From Spongiicolonus versatilis (GTDB lineage Bacteria; Pseudomonadota; Gammaproteobacteria; Arenicellales; Spongiicolonaceae): DNA of 31,331 bases. The notes beneath the pieces are model-generated. The model was given only the letters and a program-made list of their open reading frames with translations, had not been told where the DNA came from and made no database searches. Of the stretch, positions 14,562-22,049 are shown one piece after another (positions within the stretch are counted from its first letter, which is position 1; each line of letters opens with the position of its first letter). The stretch lies in NCBI GenBank assembly GCA_028286165.1, contig JAPYMU010000184.1:1-31331 (forward strand), in the 5' to 3' direction. The position numbers were made by a program, and so were the translations under genes.

Positions 14562-15976
14562 CCCTCCGCGCTGGTATCGACAAAATGCCCGGCCACCGCC
14601 GCCGCCGCCGCCATCACCGGCGACACCAGATGGGTGCGGCCGCCGCGCCCCTGGCGGCCCTCAAAGTTGCGGTTGGAGGTGGACGCGCAACGCTCGCCCG
14701 GCGCCAGGCGGTCGGCGTTCATCGCCAGGCACATGGAACAGCCCGGCTCGCGCCACTCAAAACCGGCCTCGGTGAACACGCGGTCCAAACCTTCCTCCTC
14801 GGCCTGCTTCTTCACCAGGCCGGAGCCCGGCACCACCATCGCCAGGCGGATGCTGCCGGCCACCCGCCGGCCGCGCACCTGGTCGGCGGCGGCGCGCAGG
14901 TCCTCAATGCGGCCGTTGGTGCAGGAACCGATGAAAACTTTGTCCAAGCCGATGCCGGTAATCGCCTCGCCGGCGCGCAAATCCATGTAGCGCAATGCGG
15001 CGGCCATGCTCTGGCGGCGCACCGGGTCGGCCTCAAAGGCCGGGTCGGGCACCACGCCGTCCACCGGCGCCGTCATCTCCGGCGAGGTTCCCCAACTCAC
15101 CTGCGGTTTGATGGCGGCGGCGTCCACCGCCACCTCATGGTCGAAAACGGCGCCCTCATCCGACACCAGTTCGCGCCAGGCGTTGGCCGCGGACTCCCAA
15201 ACGGCGCCGCGCGGCGCAAAGGGCCGGCCGCGCACGTAGTCAATGGTGGTTTGGTCCACGGCAATGATGCCGGCGCGGGCGCCGGCCTCGATGGACATGT
15301 TGCAAACGGTGAACCGGCCTTCCATGCTGAGCGCGCGAATGGCGTCGCCGGCGTACTCCACCGTGCAGCCGGTGGCGCCGGCGGTGCCGATTTGGGCGAT
15401 GACGGCGAGGATGATGTCCTTGGCGCCGACGCCGGGGCCGGTGGCGCCGCTGACGGTGACGCGCATGTTGCGCGATTTTTTCATGCGCAGGCACTGGGTG
15501 GCCAGGACATGCTCCACCTCCGATGTGCCGATGCCGAAAGCCAGGGCGCCGAGGGCGCCGTGGGTGCTGGTGTGCGAGTCGCCGCACACGATGGTCATGC
15601 CGGGCATGGTGGCGCCCTGCTCCGGGCCAATCACGTGGACGATGCCCTGGCGCGAGTCGTTCATGGTGAACTCGGTGATGCCGAACTCGGCGCAGTTGCG
15701 GTCCAGCGTCTCCACCTGAATGCGCGACACCGGGTCGGCGATGCCGGCCACGCCGCCGCCGCGCCCGGTGGTGGGCACATTGTGGTCCGGCACCGCCAGC
15801 GAGGCCCCGGCCCGCCACACCCGGCGCCCGGCCAGGCGCAGGCCCTCAAAAGCCTGCGGCGAAGTCACCTCGTGCACCAGTTGCCGGTCCACATACAGCA
15901 GCGCGCTGCCGTCATGGTCAACCCGCACCACATGCGAATCCCACAACTTGTCATACAAAGTCCGGGGCGTGCTCAT
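14558..15976 (-). CDS. leuC: 3-isopropylmalate dehydratase large subunit
   Basis: LeuC carries the [4Fe-4S] cluster of isopropylmalate isomerase. The 472-residue protein shows DHNVPTT, CGDSHTSTHGALGALAFGIG, FIGSCTNGRIEDLRAAA and PGCSMCLAMN. The cysteines in the last two motifs together with the one in CGDSHTS are the expected cluster region. ATG 15974-15976 gives the expected N-terminus (TLYDKLWDSHVV). A perfect -10 ends eight bases upstream, leaving no leader for a leucine attenuator. It leads the unit leuC-leuD-asd-methyltransferase. Confidence 0.98.
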   Translation of the reverse strand: MSTPRTLYDKLWDSHVVRVDHDGSALLYVDRQLVHEVTSPQAFEGLRLAGRRVWRAGASLAVPDHNVPTTGRGGGVAGIADPVSRIQVETLDRNCAEFGITEFTMNDSRQGIVHVIGPEQGATMPGMTIVCGDSHTSTHGALGALAFGIGTSEVEHVLATQCLRMKKSRNMRVTVSGATGPGVGAKDIILAVIAQIGTAGATGCTVEYAGDAIRALSMEGRFTVCNMSIEAGARAGIIAVDQTTIDYVRGRPFAPRGAVWESAANAWRELVSDEGAVFDHEVAVDAAAIKPQVSWGTSPEMTAPVDGVVPDPAFEADPVRRQSMAAALRYMDLRAGEAITGIGLDKVFIGSCTNGRIEDLRAAADQVRGRRVAGSIRLAMVVPGSGLVKKQAEEEGLDRVFTEAGFEWREPGCSMCLAMNADRLAPGERCASTSNRNFEGRQGRGGRTHLVSPVMAAAAAVAGHFVDTSAEG

Positions 15977-15984
15977 GGGGCGGG

Positions 15985-15993
15985 ATTATAACA
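15985..15993 (-). promoter_or_regulatory. Extended -10 promoter of leuC, predicted leaderless
   Basis: The minus strand reads TGTTATAAT, a TGn extension with a perfect hexamer (15990-15985), ending eight bases before ATG 15976. No -35 consensus is seen at the expected distance. Transcription would begin at or within one or two bases of the ATG. Confidence 0.55.
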
Positions 15994-16075
15994 CCGTCGC
16001 CGCCGCCTTCACCCTCACCCTCACCGCCGCCGGGGTTGACGCCGGCGCCGGAGCGGCGTAATGTTCCCCCCGCAA

Positions 16076-16106
16076 CTGAACATTCAGGGAGTCCGACCCC
16101 GGTCGG
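16076..16106. promoter_or_regulatory. Two inverted repeats upstream of the methyltransferase-nuclease gene
   Basis: CTGAA-CA-TTCAG (16076-16087) and CCGACC-CC-GGTCGG (16093-16106) are perfect inverted repeats in the gap between leuC and the plus-strand methyltransferase. A TTGACG at 16036-16041 with a weak TAATGT 17 bases later lies just upstream and could be a second promoter controlled by them. The second repeat could also form a hairpin. The rest of this gap is GC-rich with a short CACCCT repeat and no other recognisable element. Confidence 0.4.
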
Positions 16107-16134
16107 GCCCCCTGTGGAATACAAAACCCATCCA

Positions 16135-16140
16135 TAGAAT
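16135..16140 (+). promoter_or_regulatory. -10-like element directly before the methyltransferase-nuclease gene
   Basis: TAGAAT (five of six matches) ends five bases before ATG 16146. No Shine-Dalgarno sequence precedes the ATG. It fits the leaderless pattern seen before other genes here, though the spacing is the shortest of the set. Confidence 0.35.
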
Positions 16141-16145
16141 CGGCG

Positions 16146-17789
16146 ATGGCCGGAAAAAAACAGCAAAACGACGTTTCCGCGCCGCCGTGGAAAAACAAAC
16201 TGTACTTCGGCGACTGTCTGGAAGTCATGACGGCATTGGACGACGACGGCCGGCCGCTGGTGGCCGACGAGTCGGTTGACCTGGTCTATCTTGACCCGCC
16301 GTTTAACTCCAAAGCCAACTACAACATTATTTTCGGCAAAGGCGCGGACAAGCAGGCGCAGATGCATGCGTTTTCCGACACCTGGCAATGGGGCGGGCGG
16401 GGGACGCAGGATGTGCTTGACATTGAAAGGGCGCTGGCGCACCCGGCGCAAAGATTCATCGAAGGACTGCACGGGATACTCGGTGACTCGGGGATGATGG
16501 CCTACCTTGGTTACATGGCCAAGCGGCTGGCCGTGGTCCGGGACAAAATGAAGCCGGCCGCGAGCATTTACCTGCACTGCGACCCGACGGCCGGGCACTA
16601 CCTGAAAATTATGATGGACAGTATTTTCGGTGCGGAGAATTATCGCAATCAAATTATATGGAAGCGCCGCAAGGAAGTACACAACCTGGCGAAAAAGCAC
16701 CTGGGCAGAACCCACGACACAATTTATTTTTACGCCAAATCCGCCAAGGCGGTTTACCGGACACAATTTCTTCCATATGGCGAAGAGTACGTCGCTCAAA
16801 ACTACAAACACGAGGATGAAAAAGGCCCGTATTGTTTGCTCCCGTGCACCAACGAGTTGGGCGGAAACAAGCCCTACACGTTCCAGGGCATCACCCGCGC
16901 ATGGCGTTTTGAGCCAGAGCGCATGGAACAAATGCTCCGCGACGGGCTGCTCGTCCAATTAAGACCGAACAGCCCGTTTCGCTACAAAAAATACCTCAAG
17001 GACGCCGAAGGCGTTCCGTTGCAGGACGTCTGGACCGACATTGCCCCGGTGCGGGGAAAAGAAAGCCTCGGCTACCCGACGCAAAAACCGGCCCAACTGC
17101 TGAGAAGAATCGTGGAGATGTCGTCAAAGAAAGGCGACACCGTGCTGGACCCGTTCTGCGGCTGCGGCACCACCATTGCCGCCGCCGAACTCCTCGGCCG
17201 CCGCTGGATTGGCATCGACATCTCGGTCGCCGCAATAAAAATTGTAACCCGGGCGAGAAAAGAACTCGGCGGGGAGCAGAACTTTGTGCTGTTCGGCATT
17301 CCGCAGGGCATGGAAGAGGCGCGCAAACTTGCCGAGAGCGACCGTCTGAGATACGAGCAATGGCAAATAAACACAGTGCCCGGCCTCGCGCCCAACGACA
17401 GAAAAAATCAGGAGGGTTATGACGGCCTCGGCCGCTTCCTTGAAAACACCGGCGCCGCCGAAGGCAAGCCGCCCATGCGCACCATCACCGCCGAGGTGAA
17501 ATCCGGCAAGGGCGGCGTCAGTGCGGCGCAACGCAACCACTTGAAAGTCCATGTGGAGCAGAACGGCTCGGCCATGGGAATTTTTCTCACGCTGGAGCAG
17601 GACGCCGCAACAGAGAATTGGTGCAAAGCCCAGGGTTTCTACCAGATGCCCGGCTCGGTGAAGAAATACCCGAAGTTTCAGGTCTACTCGGCGGCGCAGT
17701 ATTTTGACCGCGAGGAACCGAATGTCCCGCCCATGCTCGACCCCATGACCGGCAAGCCGGTGCAGGAAGAATTCTTCTCGCCAAAGTAA
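16146..17789 (+). CDS. DNA methyltransferase fused to a PD-(D/E)XK-like nuclease domain
   Basis: A 547-residue protein with two parts. Residues 15-375 are an N6/N4 amino-methyltransferase: YLDPPFNS (catalytic, 48-55) precedes DPFCGCGTTIAAAE (SAM motif, 335-348), with GYPTQKPAQLLRRIV between, resembling type III Mod-like enzymes. Residues about 420-520 look like a restriction-endonuclease (Mrr-type) fold: GYDG with Asp426, then TAEVKSGKGG with Glu450 and Lys452, then AMGIFLTLE. This gives the D...ExK active-site pattern. It may be a single-chain restriction-modification enzyme, or the nuclease-like part may only bind DNA. It stands alone, divergent from leuC and convergent with rseB, and is less GC-rich than its neighbours. 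Confidence 0.9.
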   Translation: MAGKKQQNDVSAPPWKNKLYFGDCLEVMTALDDDGRPLVADESVDLVYLDPPFNSKANYNIIFGKGADKQAQMHAFSDTWQWGGRGTQDVLDIERALAHPAQRFIEGLHGILGDSGMMAYLGYMAKRLAVVRDKMKPAASIYLHCDPTAGHYLKIMMDSIFGAENYRNQIIWKRRKEVHNLAKKHLGRTHDTIYFYAKSAKAVYRTQFLPYGEEYVAQNYKHEDEKGPYCLLPCTNELGGNKPYTFQGITRAWRFEPERMEQMLRDGLLVQLRPNSPFRYKKYLKDAEGVPLQDVWTDIAPVRGKESLGYPTQKPAQLLRRIVEMSSKKGDTVLDPFCGCGTTIAAAELLGRRWIGIDISVAAIKIVTRARKELGGEQNFVLFGIPQGMEEARKLAESDRLRYEQWQINTVPGLAPNDRKNQEGYDGLGRFLENTGAAEGKPPMRTITAEVKSGKGGVSAAQRNHLKVHVEQNGSAMGIFLTLEQDAATENWCKAQGFYQMPGSVKKYPKFQVYSAAQYFDREEPNVPPMLDPMTGKPVQEEFFSPK

Positions 17790-17820
17790 AAAGCGGCGCC
17801 ACCGGCCGTGGAAACGCCGC
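17788..17820 (-). terminator. Rho-independent terminator of the rpoE-rseA-rseB unit
   Basis: On the minus strand GCGGCG (17820-17815) pairs with CGCCGC (17798-17793) and an inner CCAC pairs with GTGG, with a three-base bulge, followed directly by TTTTT (17792-17788). It starts just after the rseB stop and reaches the convergent methyltransferase stop. The opposite strand lacks a T-tract, so it mainly serves the minus strand. Confidence 0.75.
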
Positions 17821-17821
17821 C

Positions 17822-18772
17822 TCAGTGCACCGAATCCCCGACCATCTTAACCGTCGCCGCCGGCACTTCGCCGATGACGGTGACGTGGTGGTCGCCGACG
17901 GTACGTCCAAATGCATGAACGGCGCCCATGGGATGCAGGCCGCGCAGCGGGTTGTCGGCGGTGGCGGCCGGCTGGATGAAAATGGAAACCGCGGCCATGC
18001 CGTCGCCGAGCACCAGGTGCGACATGGCGGCGGCGTTGCCCGGGGCGTTGCGGCGGAGGCGGCGGGTGACGGTGAAGCCGGGCGGCATGGCGCCCACCGT
18101 CCACCGCATGGCGCCGGCATCACCGCCGGCGGCGCGGCGGCCGCTTTCCACCCACACCAAATCGCCGCCGCTGCCCGGCGCGAGGTCGGCATCGGTGATG
18201 GCGGCATCGGTATTGATGTCGGTGAACATGTATTTTTCCAGCGCGCGGCCATCGGCGCCGGTGACATCCATGCGCAGCAGCAAACCGCTGGCGGCGTCGG
18301 GCCACAGTTGGTAGCCGTAGCGGTAAACATCTTTGGGCGTGATGGCGATGCGATGCACTTTGCGGCCGGCGACGCGGCTGTGGCCGGCTTCGGTGACGGT
18401 GTAGAATTTTTCGATGCGCGCCAGATCGCCGCCGGGCAGCGCGGGGAAAGATTCTTCGGCGGCCTGGCGGTAGTGTTTGAATCCGATTTTGCGCCCGGGC
18501 AGGTAGCACCAGACATTTTCACTGTCGCGGATTAACTCGCGGGGTTTGCCGTTCAGCGAGAACAGTCTTTCCTTCACCGCCCCGCCGCTGGCGCGGTGAA
18601 AAATTTGAATTGTTTCCATCTGCGCGCCGTGCGCGTAAACAAAAACGCCCCGGTAATCCAGATTGCGCGCCGCATGGTTGATGCGCATCAGCCAGTCCAT
18701 GGCGTCGCCGCCGGCCGCCGGTGGCGCGCACAAAAACAGCGCGGCGCAAAAGAAAAGACTACTCTTCTTCAT
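17822..18772 (-). CDS. rseB: Sigma-E regulatory protein RseB/MucB
   Basis: A periplasmic protein that binds the anti-sigma factor RseA and protects it from cleavage until envelope damage is sensed. The 316-residue product has a signal peptide (MKKSSLFFCAALFLCAPPAAG), then the MucB/RseB N-domain (LDYRGVFVYAHGAQMETIQI, LIRDSENVWCYLPG) and a C-domain with PPGFTVTRRLR and VSIFIQP. It starts at ATG 18770-18772, overlapping the end of rseA by 14 bases. A TTG three codons upstream is possible. It is the last gene of the unit and is followed by a terminator. A mucD-like protease gene, common next in Pseudomonas, is not present. Confidence 0.93.
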   Translation of the reverse strand: MKKSSLFFCAALFLCAPPAAGGDAMDWLMRINHAARNLDYRGVFVYAHGAQMETIQIFHRASGGAVKERLFSLNGKPRELIRDSENVWCYLPGRKIGFKHYRQAAEESFPALPGGDLARIEKFYTVTEAGHSRVAGRKVHRIAITPKDVYRYGYQLWPDAASGLLLRMDVTGADGRALEKYMFTDINTDAAITDADLAPGSGGDLVWVESGRRAAGGDAGAMRWTVGAMPPGFTVTRRLRRNAPGNAAAMSHLVLGDGMAAVSIFIQPAATADNPLRGLHPMGAVHAFGRTVGDHHVTVIGEVPAATVKMVGDSVH

Positions 18773-19292
18773 GCACCACAAACCGCGTGTAGGACATCAG
18801 GCCGCTGAGGCCGTGGGCGCCGTGGAATTCTCCGTGGTCCACCAGAAAAGCGTTGAGCGCCGATTCGGTTTGCGGCGTCACCGGCCTCACCGGCACCTTT
18901 GTTACCGTCGTCACCGCCGGCGGCGCAAAAAAATCGCCCACCACCAGCGCCACCGCCAATGCCGCCGCCGCCGCCAGCGCGCCGCCCGGCCACCACCACA
19001 ACCGCAGCCGCCGCAACGCAAAACGCGGCCGGCGTCTTTTCACCGCCGCCGGCCGGTGCGGCGCCTCGTCCAGCAGCGCCTCCGCCACCCGCGCCGCCAC
19101 GCCGCCGCCTTCTTTAATGTGGCGGTGCTCGCCGCGCAGGACGCCGCCGATAAAATGGTAGCGGGCCCACACCGCGCGCTGGCCGCCCCCGCCCTCACCG
19201 CCGGCCAGCAGGCGGGCGAGGGAATCGCCGGCGTCGCGCGGGTGGAGTTCACCGTCGGTGAGCGCCGAAATTTTTTCTTTGTGGTCGTTCAT
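18759..19292 (-). CDS. rseA: Anti-sigma-E factor RseA/MucA
   Basis: A single-pass inner-membrane protein that holds sigma-E inactive. Of its 177 residues the first 60 match the RseA N-terminal domain (KISALTDGELHP and WARYHFIGGVLRGE). A transmembrane segment follows at about 99-119 (WWWPGGALAAAAALAVALVV) after a basic stretch. The periplasmic part includes ESALNAFLVDHGEF and GLMSYTRFV. The ATG at 19290-19292 was chosen. A TTG at 19298 overlapping the rpoE stop is an alternative. A Gly-rich insertion (AGGEGGGGQ) sits between the two conserved N-domain helices. Confidence 0.93.
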   Translation of the reverse strand: MNDHKEKISALTDGELHPRDAGDSLARLLAGGEGGGGQRAVWARYHFIGGVLRGEHRHIKEGGGVAARVAEALLDEAPHRPAAVKRRRPRFALRRLRLWWWPGGALAAAAALAVALVVGDFFAPPAVTTVTKVPVRPVTPQTESALNAFLVDHGEFHGAHGLSGLMSYTRFVVHEEE

Positions 19293-19294
19293 GG

Positions 19295-19864
19295 TCAAAA
19301 TCCCCGCGCTTGCAACTCGGCGCTGAGCGCCTCGCGCGCGCGAAAAATCCGCGAGCGCACGGTGCCCACCGGGCAGTCCATCACGCCGGCGATTTCATCG
19401 TAACTGAGGCCGTCCATCTCACGCATCAGCAACGCCTCGCGGAACACCGCCGGCAAATTGCGCAGGGCGGCCTGCAGGCATTGTGACAATTCCCGCTGCA
19501 AAATGTTCCCCTCCGGCGTCGCCCCGTCGCGCAACGCCGCGGCGCCGGCCTGCGCGGCGTCCTCCACTGCAACCGACGCCGAGCGCATGCGGCGGCCGCT
19601 GGAGGCGAGAAAATTTTTCGCGCTATTGACCGCGATGCGGTACAGCCAGGTGTAAAAAAGACTGTCGCCGCGAAAGCCGGGCAGCGCGCGGTAGGCGCGG
19701 ATGAACACTTCCTGGCACAAGTCCTCCACATCGCGCGGGTCAAACACATGGCGCGCGATAACGCCGCCGATTTTCCACTGGTAGCGCGCCACCAGCAGGT
19801 TGAACGCGTCGCGGTCGCCGGCCTGCACCCGCGCCACCAGCGCCTGGTCGGTGTCTTCCGGCAC
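19295..19864 (-). CDS. rpoE: RNA polymerase sigma-E factor (RpoE/AlgU)
   Basis: The extracytoplasmic-function sigma factor for envelope stress. The 189-residue protein (E. coli RpoE is 191) shows region 2 (FNLLVARYQ, DVEDLCQEVFIRAYRALPGF, DSLFYTWLYRIAVNSAKN) and region 4 (DGLSYDEIAGVMDCPVGTVR, SRIFRAREAL). The GTG at 19862-19864 is chosen because the conserved part begins at VPEDTDQALVARVQAGD. The frame stays open upstream into the outer membrane gene without similarity. It lies only 14 bases after that gene, and no sigma-E-type promoter (GGAACTT/TCTGA) is seen between them. Confidence 0.95.
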   Translation of the reverse strand: MPEDTDQALVARVQAGDRDAFNLLVARYQWKIGGVIARHVFDPRDVEDLCQEVFIRAYRALPGFRGDSLFYTWLYRIAVNSAKNFLASSGRRMRSASVAVEDAAQAGAAALRDGATPEGNILQRELSQCLQAALRNLPAVFREALLMREMDGLSYDEIAGVMDCPVGTVRSRIFRAREALSAELQARGF

Positions 19865-19878
19865 GGCGCGGGCGGCGT

Positions 19879-20739
19879 TTACCGTTCGCGGAACCAGACC
19901 ACGGCGGCGGATACCTCGGTGCTGCTCTTGTCCCGCACCAGCGGGCTGTCGGCGGCGTCGCCGGCGAGGGTGGTGTGGTCCACGCCGATGTTCACCGCCC
20001 ACGACTCGCCGCCGCCGAACGGCAGCGGGATGAACGTCTCCAGCGACAACGTCCACGACTGGATGCCGCCGCCGATTTGCGAGCAGTAAGACGTGCCTTG
20101 GTAGTTGGGGTTGCTCCCGGCCACCACGGCGCACTCGCCCATCTTCGTACCGGCGTCGCTCCCGTTGTTGCCAATCACGCCGAAATATTTCTGCGTGCGC
20201 CCCTTGTCGGCGTAGTTGACGCCGATGCCGGCCTCAAGAAAACCGAACAGCGGATAACTCACCTCGGCGTTGGCGACCAGGTCGCCGTCGACGGTGGCGA
20301 TGCCGAGCTCAAAGCCGAAGCCGCCCTCCTGCTGCTGCCATTCTTCGCCGCCTTCCCCCTCGTCGCCGAACTGGAAGCCCAGCCCGATGCTGGCCCCGCC
20401 GTCCACATCGGGCAGGCCACTGAGGTAGGCGGAGTCGCCCGAGTCGCGCCCCAGGTCGTAGCCCCCGTTCACGGAGACGGCGGCGCGGCCGGCGCACCAG
20501 AACGCGGCGCCAACGCCTTCAACGCCGGCGGATGCGCGGTGCAGGCCGAAGCCGCCGGCGCAGGATTCATCGCGCTGCCATTCCCAGTTGATGAGCGGCA
20601 GGGCGGTGGTCTCGGTCTTGTCGCTGCCCTCGTATTCGGCCCCGTAGCCGGCGCCGAGGCCGAGCATCAGCGAACTTTGCCCGGCGCCGGCGCTGAGCGG
20701 CAGCAGGGCACTGAGCAGGAGGATAAGTCGAATTTTCAT
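19879..20739 (-). CDS. MipA/OmpV-like outer membrane protein
   Basis: A predicted outer-membrane beta-barrel of 286 residues. It has a signal peptide (MKIRLILLLSALLPLSAGAG), then LMLGLGAGYGAEYEGSDK and TALPLINWEWQRD, which resemble the start of the MipA/OmpV family. Alternating Gly/aromatic strands follow, and the end carries SPLVRDKSSTEVSAAVVWF as in that family. A Glu/Gly/Gln run (GDEGEGGEEWQQQEGG) fills one predicted loop. Four cysteines occur in extracellular or loop-like stretches. It begins at ATG 20737-20739, divergent from the efflux genes, and its stop is 14 bases before rpoE, so it probably heads the stress operon. MipA links lytic transglycosylase and murein synthase in E. coli, but function here is not proven. 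Confidence 0.82.
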   Translation of the reverse strand: MKIRLILLLSALLPLSAGAGQSSLMLGLGAGYGAEYEGSDKTETTALPLINWEWQRDESCAGGFGLHRASAGVEGVGAAFWCAGRAAVSVNGGYDLGRDSGDSAYLSGLPDVDGGASIGLGFQFGDEGEGGEEWQQQEGGFGFELGIATVDGDLVANAEVSYPLFGFLEAGIGVNYADKGRTQKYFGVIGNNGSDAGTKMGECAVVAGSNPNYQGTSYCSQIGGGIQSWTLSLETFIPLPFGGGESWAVNIGVDHTTLAGDAADSPLVRDKSSTEVSAAVVWFRER

Positions 20740-20771
20740 GTGCTAAATCCGGGTTGGTTAAAGGGGGGACA

Positions 20772-20780
20772 AATATACCA
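20772..20780 (-). promoter_or_regulatory. Candidate promoter of the MipA-like gene and rpoE unit
   Basis: The minus strand reads TGGTATATT, a TGn extended -10 (hexamer 20777-20772), 32 bases before ATG 20739. This gives a leader of about 25 bases with only a weak GGA near the start. It does not resemble a sigma-E promoter. Confidence 0.45.
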
Positions 20781-20788
20781 CAGTGCGG

Positions 20789-20794
20789 TAAAAT
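20789..20794 (+). promoter_or_regulatory. -10 element of the efflux adaptor gene, predicted leaderless
   Basis: TAAAAT (five of six matches) ends seven bases before ATG 20802, predicting a transcript that begins at the start codon. It is nine bases from the opposing promoter of the MipA-like gene, so the two may compete. Confidence 0.5.
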
Positions 20795-20801
20795 CCGCGC
20801 C

Positions 20802-22049
20802 ATGGCCCGGGCGCGCAAAATTCTTCTCCCGCTGTTTTTTCTGACGGCGGGCGTGGCCGGTTTCGCGTGGTTCAACGCGCGGACGCCGCCGCCGGTGACG
20901 GCGGACGTGGAGCAGAAAACGTGGGCGGTGACGGTGGAGGAAGTGGCGTTGGTGACGGCGCGGCCGGCGCTGCGGCTGGTGGGCGTGGTGGAGTCGCCGC
21001 ACCGCACCGACCTGCGCGCGGCGGTGGACGCCGAGGTGGCCGCGGTGCATGTGCTGGCCGGCGAGACGGTGCGCGCCGGGCAGGCGCTGGTGCAACTGGA
21101 CGACGCCGACCTGCAACTGCAACTGCAGCAGCGCGAGGCCGACGTGGCCGAGGCCGAGGCCAGCCTGGCCAGCGAGAAGATTCAGTTTGAGGCCGACCGC
21201 AAATCCCTGGCGCGGGAGACCGTGCTTTATGAACTGGCGCAAAAGGACACCGGGCGGCACCAGCGGGTGGTGAAGTCGCAAAGCGAGGCCGAGGCGCAAC
21301 TGGACCGCTCGCGCAGTGAACTGCAACGTGCCGGCCTGCAACTGGTGGCGCGGCAATTGGCGGTGGACGGCCACCCGGCGCGAATGGCGATGCTGCGGGC
21401 GCAGATGGCGCGCGCCGAGGCGCTGCGCGACCAGGCGCTGCTGGACTTGCAGCGGGCAACGGTGACCGCAAAATCAGACGGCAAGGTGACGGCGGTGCAT
21501 GTGGCGGCGGCCGGGCGGGTGGCGGCGGGCGCCGCGCTGGTGACGATGTTTGACCGCTCGCTGGTGGAGGTGCGGGCGCAGATTCCGGACCGCGACCTGC
21601 CAAAGGTGCGGCGCGCCCTGGCCGGCGGCCTGGGCGTGGCCGGGGAAACGGTGGTGGACGGCGCGCGGCTGGCGCTCACCCTTGACCGGCTGGCCGCCGA
21701 TGTGGCGCCGGGCCAGGGCGGCGTGGACGCAATGTTCCGGCTGGCCGAGTCGGCGCCGGCGCCGGAGTTGGGGCGGGTGGTGGAGTTGTTTGCGCACCTT
21801 GCGCCGGAGCCGGCGGTGGTGGCGGCGCCGCGCCAGGCGCTGTACGGCAACAGCAAGATGTTCAAGGTGGTGGACGGCAAACTGGCGGCGGTGGCGGTGC
21901 AATTGGTGGGCCGCACCTTCACCAACGGCGGTGACAATGGCGACAGCCGGCTGTTAGTGCGCTCGGCGCAACTGGACGACGGCGACCTGCTGGTGGTGTC
22001 GGCGCTGCCCAACGCCGTGCAGGGATTGCCGGTGCGCATCGCGCGCTGA
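20802..22049 (+). CDS. RND efflux adaptor (periplasmic membrane fusion protein)
   Basis: The 415-residue adaptor links an inner-membrane RND pump to an outer-membrane channel. The N-terminus is a membrane anchor (ILLPLFFLTAGVAGFAWF). Then come a lipoyl-like half (VHVLAGETVRAGQALVQLDD), a long coiled coil rich in Gln/Glu/Arg/Ala (about 100-210), the second lipoyl half (VTAKSDGKVTAVHVAAAGRV) and a beta-barrel domain (VEVRAQIPDRDL). The ATG at 20802 is the only one that places the membrane anchor at the N-terminus without a polar extension. A Gly/Asp/Asn run (NGGDNGDS) interrupts a late loop. It overlaps the permease gene by one base (TGATG). No outer-membrane factor gene is adjacent. Confidence 0.9.
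   Translation: MARARKILLPLFFLTAGVAGFAWFNARTPPPVTADVEQKTWAVTVEEVALVTARPALRLVGVVESPHRTDLRAAVDAEVAAVHVLAGETVRAGQALVQLDDADLQLQLQQREADVAEAEASLASEKIQFEADRKSLARETVLYELAQKDTGRHQRVVKSQSEAEAQLDRSRSELQRAGLQLVARQLAVDGHPARMAMLRAQMARAEALRDQALLDLQRATVTAKSDGKVTAVHVAAAGRVAAGAALVTMFDRSLVEVRAQIPDRDLPKVRRALAGGLGVAGETVVDGARLALTLDRLAADVAPGQGGVDAMFRLAESAPAPELGRVVELFAHLAPEPAVVAAPRQALYGNSKMFKVVDGKLAAVAVQLVGRTFTNGGDNGDSRLLVRSAQLDDGDLLVVSALPNAVQGLPVRIAR

Noticed and set aside
15951..16958. Minus-strand open frame across the leuC promoter and the methyltransferase-nuclease gene
   Set aside because: It overlaps the start of leuC and the first half of a well-supported methyltransferase, and its translation resembles no family.
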